Below, in pieces: positions 6,953 through 12,825 of a stretch of DNA of 12,825 bases. This stretch comes from Gemmatimonadota bacterium. GTDB lineage: Bacteria; Latescibacterota; UBA2968. The first letter of the stretch is position 1; each line of letters opens with the position of its first letter. Location: NCBI GenBank assembly GCA_002714465.1, contig PAXL01000052.1, forward strand, positions 1 through 12,825, read 5' to 3'. The notes below the pieces were generated by a model. That model was given only the letters and a program-made list of their open reading frames with translations, did not search any database and was not told the origin of the DNA. The translations under genes were made by a program, and so were the position numbers.

Positions 6953-7389
6953 TGTCGTCCTCCCTTGTCGGTCGGCGGGTCTTCATCGTCTCTCTTGCCG
7001 CGGTTGCCGCTCCCGAAGTCGAAGCCGGCTGCACCCCAGTCGATGTCGGGAAGAGAGTCGGACTCGATGCGTTCAGGGAGCTCGTCGTGGACCTGCTGGA
7101 TGATGTCGCGCGCACTCGGCGAGTCCGGAAGCTCCGGCAACGGGATCTCAGGCTCCGGTGAAGCTGGATCGAATCCCGATTCCGATAAGGACTGGGCAGC
7201 GAGATCTTCGAGGATCCCGTTGACTTCTTCCAGAACTGAAGCACGCTGGTCGGGTGACACCTTGTTCAACCTCTTCATCGCCTGTACGATCGGGATCAGA
7301 TCGTCCGGACCCAGCCGGTCAAGGATTCTCTTGGAATGCTCCGGGCCCAGAGCGATCAGAAGCACGGCGACTTTTTCTATCTCGTTCAT
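6949..7389 (-). CDS. Orphan FliG N-terminal-domain-like protein
   Basis: The first ~65 residues (EKVAVLLIALGPEHSKRIL, then LVGP-like spacing to VSPDQRASVLEEV) resemble the N-terminal domain of FliG, the flagellar rotor protein, where this domain binds FliF. The middle and C-terminal torque-generating FliG domains are absent. The remainder (about 70-146) is acidic and Pro/Gly-rich, probably disordered, with a short amphipathic patch (ARDIIQQVHDELPERI). I prefer the ATG at 7389 over a TTG at 7395 that overlaps the upstream stop; neither has a clear SD. It overlaps rarA by four bases and sits directly after the glutaredoxin-like gene. No flagellar genes are visible, so a role as an adaptor or scaffold unrelated to motility is inferred. 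Confidence 0.7.
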   Translation of the reverse strand: MNEIEKVAVLLIALGPEHSKRILDRLGPDDLIPIVQAMKRLNKVSPDQRASVLEEVNGILEDLAAQSLSESGFDPASPEPEIPLPELPDSPSARDIIQQVHDELPERIESDSLPDIDWGAAGFDFGSGNRGKRDDEDPPTDKGGRQ

Positions 7390-7391
7390 AG

Positions 7392-7637
7392 TCAACTTGT
7401 GGATTCAAGGAGTTTTTTCGCCAGAAGTTTCTCGCTGACGCGATAGACGAATACTTCCTCTTGATCCACGCTGACGACCGGGATTTTCTCGCAATACTGA
7501 TCAAAGAGGGCCTGTGTTCCCCGAATGTCTACGAACTTGAGATCGAAAGGAATTTTCTTCTGCACTTTTAGGACTCGCTCCTTAGCGATGTCGCAAAGGT
7601 GGCAGTCCGGCTTGGAATAGATAGTTACGGTTTTCAT
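7392..7637 (-). CDS. Glutaredoxin-like (DUF836-type) thiol-redox protein
   Basis: An 81-residue thioredoxin-fold protein. The redox motif is CHLC at residues 12-15 in YSKPDCHLC, followed by a helix of charged residues, the beta strand FDLKFVDI, the cis-proline turn KIPVV (about 52-56) and a C-terminal helix. It resembles the short glutaredoxin family (DUF836) whose members have a two-cysteine active site and are of unknown partner. It should be cytoplasmic: no signal peptide. The start is ATG at 7637, without an SD. A possible promoter lies immediately upstream (separate entry), making the message nearly leaderless. It heads the four-gene operon ending with the EamA transporter; its TGA overlaps or abuts the next start. 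Confidence 0.88.
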   Translation of the reverse strand: MKTVTIYSKPDCHLCDIAKERVLKVQKKIPFDLKFVDIRGTQALFDQYCEKIPVVSVDQEEVFVYRVSEKLLAKKLLESTS

Positions 7638-7643
7638 AGACGC

Positions 7644-7672
7644 AAGTAATGTGAGATCGCACAGACGGTCAA
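7644..7672 (-). promoter_or_regulatory. Possible promoter of the glutaredoxin-fliGN-rarA-EamA operon
   Basis: On the minus strand TTGACC (7672-7667) is separated by 17 bases from TTACTT (7649-7644). Transcription would then begin at or next to the ATG at 7637. The -35 is good but the -10 matches the consensus at only two positions, so this is a weak call. Confidence 0.3.
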
Positions 7673-7739
7673 TCCTGTTGCGGCATTGTGCGGATCGCGT
7701 AAGGACGTATCTTAGCCGCTTGAAGACTTGCCAGACAGC

Positions 7740-7744
7740 GGAGG
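7740..7744 (+). promoter_or_regulatory. SD sequence that decides the DUF3604 gene start
   Basis: GGAGG lies five bases before a TTG at 7750. The longer alternative, a GTG at 7651, has no SD and would add 33 Arg-rich residues unlike the family. I therefore take the TTG. Confidence 0.6.
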
Positions 7745-7749
7745 GACAC

Positions 7750-9927
7750 TTGATTGAGCAACACGCTTCAGAAGAACTGGTCAGAGAACGGTATGGGTGG
7801 GCAGAGATGGATCCGCCTGGTCCTGTGGTGGCCGGAGAGACATCAACTTGGCGGATCGTCTACCATGCGGGAAAATACGGGATCGATGATGGCGGTGTGA
7901 TCAAGTTCGCCTGGCGAGACGTAAGTGATTGGGCATACCCGCAGTTTGACGACCCGACAGCACCCGCTTTTGCAAGCGTCGAAACGGGCGGACCCGCAAC
8001 TTTGCGACCCCGGTTCGACAAGCAGCGATACGTTCGCCCGTGGAGGCTCTGCGTGACGGTCGACGTGTTTGACGATTCGCTTCGGGAAGGCGATACGATC
8101 ACGCTGACTCTGGGCGATCGTTCTGGAGGGAGCGAAGGGAGCCGGTCACAGACCTTCTGCAAGGAAGCGTTCGAGTTTCGGGTTTCCGTCGACTGGTGTG
8201 GGACGTGGGTTTATACGGAGGTCCCGTCGCCGGTTTTTCCGATCGTCAACGGTCCTCCCGAAAAGCTGGTTGTGATCGCTCCATCTGTAGCCACCCCCGA
8301 TGAATCTGTCTGGTGCGGCGTGAAGCTCGAGGACCGATGGGGCAACCCGTGCCGCGATTACCGTGGCGAGGTCTCGATCCATGAGGGTAAGGTTCAGGGG
8401 TTGCCGAATACGTATACGTTCTCGGATAGCGATCAGGGTGTCCATCGGTTCGAGGGGCTGACTGTCTCCGAGCCCGGTATCCACACGGTGCACGCACAGA
8501 CTCAGGATGGAAAGCTTCGATCAGAGAGCAACCCGTTGGTCTGTTCTGAGACGTTGGGGGGTGCACGGCCGTTCTGGGGAGACCTGCATGGTCAGAGCGA
8601 GGAGACGGTTGGCACGAACCCGGTGTCTTCCTACTTCGCGTTTGCGCGAGACTCGGCCCTCGTTGACTTCGCCGGACACCAAGGGAACGATTTCCAGATC
8701 ACGTCGGCGATCTGGGATGAGATCAAGCACCAAGCGAACGCGCATAACGATCCGGGGCGGTTTGTCTCGTTCGTTGGATGGGAATGGTCGGGGAACACTC
8801 CCGTTGGGGGCGATCACAACGTCTACTATCTAGACGACGATGGCCCGCTGCATCGGTCAAGTCACGTGTTGATTCCAGACAAGTCGGATCTTCAGACAGA
8901 CTGCCTGCACGTGAATGATCTCTACAAAGCACTAAAAGGCCAAGAGGCGATGCTAGTACCGCACGTGGGCGGGCGGTATGCGAACCTCGAGTGGCACGAT
9001 CCGGATTTGGAGGCCGTGGTCGAGGTCTACTCTGAATGGGGTGAGTTCGAGTGGTTCCTGAAGGAGGCGATCGAACGAGGCTATCGAGTCGGGTTCACGG
9101 CCGGCAGCGACGATCACAAAGGACGTCCGGGCGCCGCCTACTCCGGCAGCGGTTCCTTCGGTGTATACGGCGGTCTGACGTGTATACAGACAGAAGAACT
9201 GTCGCGGAAAGGGATATGGGAGGCCATCAAGGCCCGTCGATGCTATGGGACGTCCGGACAGCGAATCCTGATCAATGCGGCCGCTGATGGACACCCGATG
9301 GGGTCCGCCTTTACGACATCCGAAGGGCCCGAGATTTCGGTGCACGTGGTCGGGACTGAGGCGATCGAACGTATCGATGTCGTTCGTGGTTTGGAGGAAC
9401 TGTATCAGTACCCAGAGGATCCCGAACGCACGAGTGACCGTGTTCGGGTTGCGTGGTCCGGTCAGAGGATACGGGCGAGAAATCGACTCGTTAGGTGGAA
9501 CGGGGGGCTACGGGTCGAAAACGGCAAGCTGTCGAACGTGGAAGGCTACGCCTTCGATACACCCGCGGAGGGCGTCCGTAAGGTGACTGAGTCGACGATC
9601 GATTGGCAATCCGTGACGACGGGAGATGCCGACGGTGTCGTCTTCGATGTTGAGGGATCTAAGGAGACTCGCATCGTGTTTACTACAGATATTCTTCAGC
9701 GGACCGTGTCTCTTGAGACGCTGAAGGTGGGACCGGTCACCGTCGATGCCGGGGGTGTCGACATGAAGGTGGTCTTCGAGATGGCCCCGATCGGTGTCGG
9801 GCGCGAGGCCCGGATGAAGTTCAAGGACGACAATGCCCCGAAAGGAACGCATCCCTACTGGATACGTGTGACTCAGACCGACGGGGCAAAAGGGTGGGTC
9901 AGCCCATTTTACGTGACGGTGATCTGA
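7750..9927 (+). CDS. DUF3604 family protein (PHP-like metal hydrolase)
   Basis: A large protein (about 725 residues from the TTG) of the DUF3604 family, whose core is a PHP-type metal-dependent hydrolase fold. The N-terminal ~265 residues are beta-rich, including an Ig-like stretch (LVVIAPSVATPDESVWCGVKLED). The core follows: FWGDLHGQSEE (D278, H280), ENSDFAGHQGND-like DFAGHQGND, GWEWSG (343-348), DHNVYYLDDD (His356), VPHVGG (His405), GSDDH (453-456) and RRCYGTSG (about 497-502). Those Asp/His residues are the likely metal ligands. The C-terminal ~200 residues are again beta-rich. No signal peptide is present, so it should be cytoplasmic. The substrate is unknown. A DUF1932 dehydrogenase gene follows 141 bases downstream, suggesting a shared catabolic use. 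Confidence 0.87.
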   Translation: MIEQHASEELVRERYGWAEMDPPGPVVAGETSTWRIVYHAGKYGIDDGGVIKFAWRDVSDWAYPQFDDPTAPAFASVETGGPATLRPRFDKQRYVRPWRLCVTVDVFDDSLREGDTITLTLGDRSGGSEGSRSQTFCKEAFEFRVSVDWCGTWVYTEVPSPVFPIVNGPPEKLVVIAPSVATPDESVWCGVKLEDRWGNPCRDYRGEVSIHEGKVQGLPNTYTFSDSDQGVHRFEGLTVSEPGIHTVHAQTQDGKLRSESNPLVCSETLGGARPFWGDLHGQSEETVGTNPVSSYFAFARDSALVDFAGHQGNDFQITSAIWDEIKHQANAHNDPGRFVSFVGWEWSGNTPVGGDHNVYYLDDDGPLHRSSHVLIPDKSDLQTDCLHVNDLYKALKGQEAMLVPHVGGRYANLEWHDPDLEAVVEVYSEWGEFEWFLKEAIERGYRVGFTAGSDDHKGRPGAAYSGSGSFGVYGGLTCIQTEELSRKGIWEAIKARRCYGTSGQRILINAAADGHPMGSAFTTSEGPEISVHVVGTEAIERIDVVRGLEELYQYPEDPERTSDRVRVAWSGQRIRARNRLVRWNGGLRVENGKLSNVEGYAFDTPAEGVRKVTESTIDWQSVTTGDADGVVFDVEGSKETRIVFTTDILQRTVSLETLKVGPVTVDAGGVDMKVVFEMAPIGVGREARMKFKDDNAPKGTHPYWIRVTQTDGAKGWVSPFYVTVI

Positions 9928-9970
9928 AGTGTGAAGAGACGGCCATATAGCTGACTGATCTCCGATGGAA

Positions 9971-10045
9971 GGAGGCGGTCCCGGCGAAACACACCTCGCT
10001 GATCGCCTCTCTGTTCCCGAAAGACAATCCCCACACGTGGTGGGG
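9971..10045 (+). promoter_or_regulatory. Structured leader before the DUF1932 gene
   Basis: Two stems lie between the DUF3604 stop and the next SD. GAGGCGGTC (9972-9980) pairs with GATCGCCTC (10001-10009), one wobble, across a 20-base loop. CCCCAC (10029-10034) pairs with GTGGGG (10040-10045) across a 5-base loop. The first could be a weak terminator, the second an element beside the SD at 10057. Neither is a riboswitch I recognise. Confidence 0.35.
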
Positions 10046-10056
10046 TGACCGGTTCT

Positions 10057-10065
10057 AAGGAGGGG
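10057..10065 (+). promoter_or_regulatory. Strong SD that decides the DUF1932 gene start
   Basis: AAGGAGGGG ends three bases before the ATG at 10069. It rules out the upstream in-frame GTG at 10045, which would overlap the SD and part of the preceding hairpin. Confidence 0.75.
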
Positions 10066-10068
10066 TGT

Positions 10069-10941
10069 ATGAGCCTTGTAGTTGGTCTGTTAAGCCCGGG
10101 CGACATGGGTAGCGCAGTGGGGAAGCGTATCGCTGACCACGGAGGACGTGTGGTGACCTGTCTCGAAGGTCGAAGTGCGCGCACAAAGGGTTTGGCTGAG
10201 GCGGCCGGGATCGATGCGGTCGACAGCTTCGAGTCGCTCGTGAAGACAAGCGACCTCGTCATTTCGATTTTGGTGCCGTCGGAGTCGTCTCGAGCAGCAA
10301 GCCGGGTGGCTGCAGCGATCGAACAGATAGGGAAGGGTATCCCTTACACCGACTGTAACGCGATCGCGCCGAGTACGGCGAAGACGATAGCGGAGACGAT
10401 CAAGTCTGCGGGAGGAAACCCGATCGATGCCGGTATTATCGGGGGACCGCCGATAGGGGAGAGCCCGAATACGCGGTTCTACGCGTCCGGTCCCCACGCG
10501 GATCCGTTTGTAGAGCTGAACCAGTATGGTCTGGATGTGCGCGTGATCGGGGACGAGATCGGGCAGGCGAGCGGTCTCAAGATGTGCTATGCCGCATCGA
10601 CTAAGGGGACCTCGGCCCTGATGCTGAACCTGCTGATTGTCGCAAAACGGCTCAACCTGTACGACGCTCTAATCGCCGAGTTCGAGATGAGCCAGCGGGC
10701 CCGCCTCACGTCCCTTTCGGGTCTGAATGGGGTGCCGTCCAAGTCACGCAGGTGGATCGGCGAGATGGAGGAGATCGCAAAGACCTTCGATGAGGCAGGG
10801 TTGACGCCTTACATGTTCAAGGGTGCAGCGGAAGTTTTCCGTCTCGTCGGTGGGTCGAGTGTGGCGGACGAGACGCCCGAGGACCAGGATCAGAATCGGA
10901 CGGTTGAGGCGCTTATCGAGATGCTTTCAGCGGAAGAATAA
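10069..10941 (+). CDS. NAD(P)-binding DUF1932 dehydrogenase (6-phosphogluconate / beta-hydroxyacid dehydrogenase-like)
   Basis: A 290-residue member of the beta-hydroxyacid dehydrogenase superfamily that oxidises or reduces a 3-hydroxyacid with NAD(P). The Rossmann loop is GLLSPGDMG (residues 6-14), followed by a helix and an LEGRSART turn at the end of strand two. DCNAIAPSTAKTI, then DAGIIGGPP, are the substrate-binding blocks of the superfamily. The DUF1932 C-terminal helical domain carries GLKMCYAASTKGTSALML (about 178-195), with the likely catalytic Lys in GLK. No signal peptide is seen. The start is well supported by AAGGAGGGG. It follows the DUF3604 gene and ends in a clean terminator, so it may be its own transcript. 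The specific substrate is unknown. Confidence 0.9.
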   Translation: MSLVVGLLSPGDMGSAVGKRIADHGGRVVTCLEGRSARTKGLAEAAGIDAVDSFESLVKTSDLVISILVPSESSRAASRVAAAIEQIGKGIPYTDCNAIAPSTAKTIAETIKSAGGNPIDAGIIGGPPIGESPNTRFYASGPHADPFVELNQYGLDVRVIGDEIGQASGLKMCYAASTKGTSALMLNLLIVAKRLNLYDALIAEFEMSQRARLTSLSGLNGVPSKSRRWIGEMEEIAKTFDEAGLTPYMFKGAAEVFRLVGGSSVADETPEDQDQNRTVEALIEMLSAEE

Positions 10942-10964
10942 GAGACAGTTAACCGGAGACAGGA

Positions 10965-10992
10965 GCTTCGACGCACTGCGTCGGGGCCTTTC
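10965..10992 (+). terminator. Intrinsic terminator after the DUF1932 gene
   Basis: GCTTCGACGC (10965-10974) pairs with GCGTCGGGGC (10978-10987), two G-T wobbles, around an ACT loop, then CTTTCTTC. It separates the converging + strand DUF1932 gene from the minus-strand cohesin/dockerin gene. It may act in both directions, though the minus side lacks a T-tract. Confidence 0.6.
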
Positions 10993-10993
10993 T

Positions 10994-11716
10994 TCATGTA
11001 CCGAACGCCTGAGCGAAGATCAGAAAGTCAGAGAACCCGACATCGCCACTCTGATCGAGATCCAGAGCGGCATTGAAGCTCTGTTCGCCGGCAGATGCGC
11101 CGAATCCGCCCGCGAAGATGATGAAGTCTAAGAAACCGACGGATCCGTCACCATCGAAGTCGGGCTTGTCGAGCACAGCCGTTGGGAGTTCGGTTCCGAT
11201 GGTGACGACGGCGGATTCGGTTCCGATCTGGAGCGTATCGATCTTGAGGGCCGTCCCGAGCATGGCCGACTCGAGAGCAATCTGCGACTCCACGGTATCC
11301 AGGATCGTGAAGGTGATCCGGGCGACGCTGCCTGCCCTGTCGGATGTCTGTGTCTCGAGCAGAAGTCCTGTCAGCCCGAGCCGGCCTGACGACTGTGTCG
11401 ACATCAGAAAGGCGCCCTCGAACAGGTCGACGGCCTCAGCCATCTCCAGAGCGGCTTGTGACGCATCATACAGGACAACAAGATCGAAGCCTGACCGTTT
11501 TTCGCCGCCCTCGCTCACGGCCACATCTACGGTGAGAGAGCCACCCGATTCGGGTTTCGAGAAGGTCGCCCGTTGCCCTTGGTCGCCGAACCTCGTGTTC
11601 AGATCCAGACGCACCGGACCAACAGCCGGTGGCTGCGAATCGGCCTCCTCTTCTTGGGCTAGTGCGATCGGTGCGAGCATCACGACAGCGATGAGGGTGA
11701 TATATCGTCTTTTCAT
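10994..11716 (-). CDS. Secreted cohesin-like plus dockerin-like (EF-hand) protein
   Basis: The 240-residue product starts with a signal peptide, MKRRYITLIAVVMLAPIALA (cleavage after Ala20), so it is exported. Residues about 30-175 form a beta-rich domain with a cohesin-like pattern (GGSLTVDVAVSEG, GFDLVVLYDASQAALEM, VARITFTILDT). The C-terminus holds two Ca-binding EF-hand-like loops: DFDGDGSVGFLD (186-197) and DLDQSGDVGFSD (219-230), with acid residues at the ligand positions 1, 3, 5 and 12. The protein ends FLIFAQAFGT. Dockerin-type ends with this GFxDFLxFAxAFG pattern recur in some uncultured phyla; I infer a role in surface attachment or assembly. The ATG at 11716 has no SD. The TTGACA at 11753-11748 is a plausible -35. 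Confidence 0.82.
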   Translation of the reverse strand: MKRRYITLIAVVMLAPIALAQEEEADSQPPAVGPVRLDLNTRFGDQGQRATFSKPESGGSLTVDVAVSEGGEKRSGFDLVVLYDASQAALEMAEAVDLFEGAFLMSTQSSGRLGLTGLLLETQTSDRAGSVARITFTILDTVESQIALESAMLGTALKIDTLQIGTESAVVTIGTELPTAVLDKPDFDGDGSVGFLDFIIFAGGFGASAGEQSFNAALDLDQSGDVGFSDFLIFAQAFGT

Positions 11717-11824
11717 CTGTCGAAAAGATCAGAAAACAGGTGTTGGCTGTCAAACGGGGCACAAGGGCAAGACGGATGCGAAGACCGTACACGCCCATTT
11801 TTAGACTGATCTTCCTGCCAAGAC
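11717..11824. other. Upstream region of the secreted-protein gene
   Basis: On the minus strand a perfect TTGACA (11753-11748) sits 32 bases before the ATG at 11716, but the -10 is poor. A near-leaderless message is possible. I see no other element in this stretch. Confidence 0.25.
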
Positions 11825-12042
11825 CTACTCGATCGTGGTTACGAATAACTGAGAGAACTGGAAGTAGCTTTCAAAGCCGATCGCGCCGTCGAAGTTTGAC
11901 GCACGTGTTTTGACCTGTACCGGGGCTAGGATCCCCTCTAGTCCCCTCACCCGACGAGAGTTTCCTGATACACTTATTGTTTTTGTCGGTCACGTAAAGA
12001 TTGCCTGCTATGTCCATTGCCGTGAGGTGCAACATTCAACAG
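11825..12042 (-). pseudogene. Frameshifted remnant of an NHL-repeat, dockerin-like tailed protein
   Basis: Three minus-strand reading frames contain pieces in order. LLNVAPHG (12042-12019) is followed, in another frame, by AMDIAGNLYVTD and then KNNKCIRK (12020-11961), a clear NHL beta-propeller repeat. A third frame gives SNFDGAIGFESYFQFSQLF ending VTTIE and TAG (to 11825), resembling the C-terminal dockerin-like motif of the neighbouring intact gene. The order matches a secreted NHL protein with that tail, broken by at least two frameshifts. Only one blade is visible, so most of the gene is gone. Nothing recognisable lies between 12043 and 12137. Confidence 0.6.
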
Positions 12043-12137
12043 ACGGCATACTGCGAGGAGACATACAGGTGGAAATCTTGATTTGGTACTGAACTGTCGG
12101 GACGGACTTTGGCGGCGGAACCTTTGTTCTTACTGTC

Positions 12138-12178
12138 GGTCAACGAATCGGGCTTCGTTGACCGGCGGGCAACCCGCC
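12138..12178 (+). other. Two tandem hairpins upstream of the MDR gene
   Basis: GGTCAACGAA (12138-12147) pairs perfectly with TTCGTTGACC (12154-12163) around TCGGGC. Directly after it GGCGGG (12164-12169) pairs with CCCGCC (12173-12178) around CAA, followed by TATATATT. The second can be a terminator for an upstream transcript; together they may be a leader element for the MDR gene at 12225. Confidence 0.5.
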
Positions 12179-12224
12179 TATATATTGACCGCCTTTGAAG
12201 GTTGGATCCTAGCCGGAGGAATTG

Positions 12225-12825
12225 ATGTTTGCAGCGCAGATCGTCGCTCAACGACTGATCCGATTGGTCGAAACGGACGAACCCACACTGACCGCAGAGG
12301 GTCAGGTCAAGATCAAGATGGAGCGGGGCTGCCTGTGCGGGTCGGACTCACCCCTGTTCGACTACGACCTGAACGAGGTCCTGGACGAGGCGCACCGTAA
12401 CCCGGAAAAGCGTCGTTCGATTCCGTTTATTGACTACGATACTGACCCGTATCCATTGAGTGTTGGGCAGTCGATTCACGAGTGTCTCGGTACTGTTGTC
12501 GAGTCCACTTCGCCTCGGTTCAGGGAGGGGGATTTCGTACTAGCGCTGCCGAGCGAGCACGACGGGCTTGTCGAGTATATGGTGGCCGCAGCCGATCGGG
12601 CGATCCATCTGCCCAAGGAGAAGGTACCGAAGGAAGAGATTCTGATGACACAGCCCCTTGGAACGGTCGTCTGGGCGTGTCATAAGCTCGGCAACCTGCT
12701 TGACTTGGACATCGTGGTCGCGGGGCAGGGCCCTATGGGACTTTTGTTCACGCACATGATCGCGAACTTGGGAGCCCGATCGATAATCGCTCTAGACAAG
12801 CTGGACGACCGGCTGGAAGTGTCCC
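12225..12825 (+). CDS. Medium-chain (zinc-type) dehydrogenase/reductase, 3' end cut by window
   Basis: The first 200 residues of an alcohol/sorbitol/threonine dehydrogenase-type MDR enzyme are present; the frame is open to the window end. It uses NAD(P) and probably Zn to oxidise a polyol or alcohol; substrate unknown. Visible: the catalytic Cys in CGSD (Cys38, residues 38-41), a His-Glu pair (His85-Glu86) matching the GHE motif, REGDFVLALPSEH near 104-116, and the Rossmann loop GQGPMG (167-172) with Asp191 at the end of strand two, which favours NAD over NADP. Between Cys38 and His85 lie about 47 residues, some 20 more than usual, and the structural zinc lobe cysteines are absent. The start is ATG 12225 with GGAGG at 12215-12219. 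Tandem hairpins precede it. Confidence 0.88.
   Translation, partial: MFAAQIVAQRLIRLVETDEPTLTAEGQVKIKMERGCLCGSDSPLFDYDLNEVLDEAHRNPEKRRSIPFIDYDTDPYPLSVGQSIHECLGTVVESTSPRFREGDFVLALPSEHDGLVEYMVAAADRAIHLPKEKVPKEEILMTQPLGTVVWACHKLGNLLDLDIVVAGQGPMGLLFTHMIANLGARSIIALDKLDDRLEVS

Noticed and set aside
6965..7438. A 157-residue + strand open frame
   Set aside because: Antisense to the FliG-N-like gene and Ser-rich, as expected for a shadow.
7651..7749. Longer GTG start for the DUF3604 protein
   Set aside because: No SD, and the added 33 residues are Arg-rich and unlike the family. The TTG at 7750 has GGAGG.
11073..11804. A 243-residue + strand open frame
   Set aside because: Antisense to the signal-peptide-bearing secreted protein; Ser/Arg-rich shadow composition.
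1..12825. CRISPR array, tRNA or rRNA genes
   Set aside because: No regularly spaced direct repeats and no tRNA- or rRNA-like sequence were seen by eye on either strand.

Overview
The window reads as a piece of chromosome from an uncultured, diderm-type bacterium of moderate-to-high GC. Three things suggest this. It carries the futalosine route to menaquinone (mqnC, mqnA). It encodes a secreted protein that pairs a cohesin-like domain with a C-terminal Ca-binding dockerin-like pair ending in GFSDFLIFAQAFG. It also has a DUF3604 protein, a DUF1932 dehydrogenase and a medium-chain dehydrogenase close together. That mix recalls Latescibacterota or Poribacteria-like genomes, but the placement is inference and not something the DNA proves. 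TTG starts appear to be common (five of the best-supported starts), and Shine-Dalgarno (SD)-led and SD-less starts are mixed.

Layout. Bases 1-2180 (+): mqnC, then mqnA, closed by two hairpins, the second a probable terminator. Bases 2288-3169 (-): a fumarylacetoacetate-hydrolase family enzyme. Bases 3354-4069 (+): two small membrane proteins, an unrecognised one and a TMEM14-family one, linked by a perfect A-AAA-AAG slippery site that could fuse them by -1 frameshifting; structured RNA and a terminator follow. Bases 4181-4755: a decayed stretch holding the C-terminal remnant of an IS1595-type transposase. Bases 7637-4756 (-): a tight four-gene operon of glutaredoxin-like protein, orphan FliG-N-like protein, RarA ATPase and EamA/DMT transporter. 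Bases 7750-9927 (+): DUF3604 protein. Bases 10069-10941 (+): DUF1932 / 6-phosphogluconate-dehydrogenase-like enzyme. Bases 11716-10994 (-): secreted cohesin/dockerin-like protein. Bases 11825-12042 (-): frameshifted ruins of an NHL-repeat protein. Bases 12225-12825 (+): a medium-chain dehydrogenase cut by the window end, preceded by two tandem hairpins.

How the parts relate. MqnA and MqnC act at the first and third steps of the futalosine pathway; the other enzymes must lie elsewhere. The rarA operon joins replication-fork maintenance with a thiol-redox protein and an adaptor-like FliG-N protein, and is compact enough to be one transcript. The FAH, DUF3604, DUF1932 and MDR genes look like cytoplasmic enzymes of small-molecule catabolism, but no substrate can be read from the sequence. 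The most interesting leads are the frameshift candidate in the membrane-protein pair, the FliG-N orphan, and the insertion-bearing MDR enzyme.
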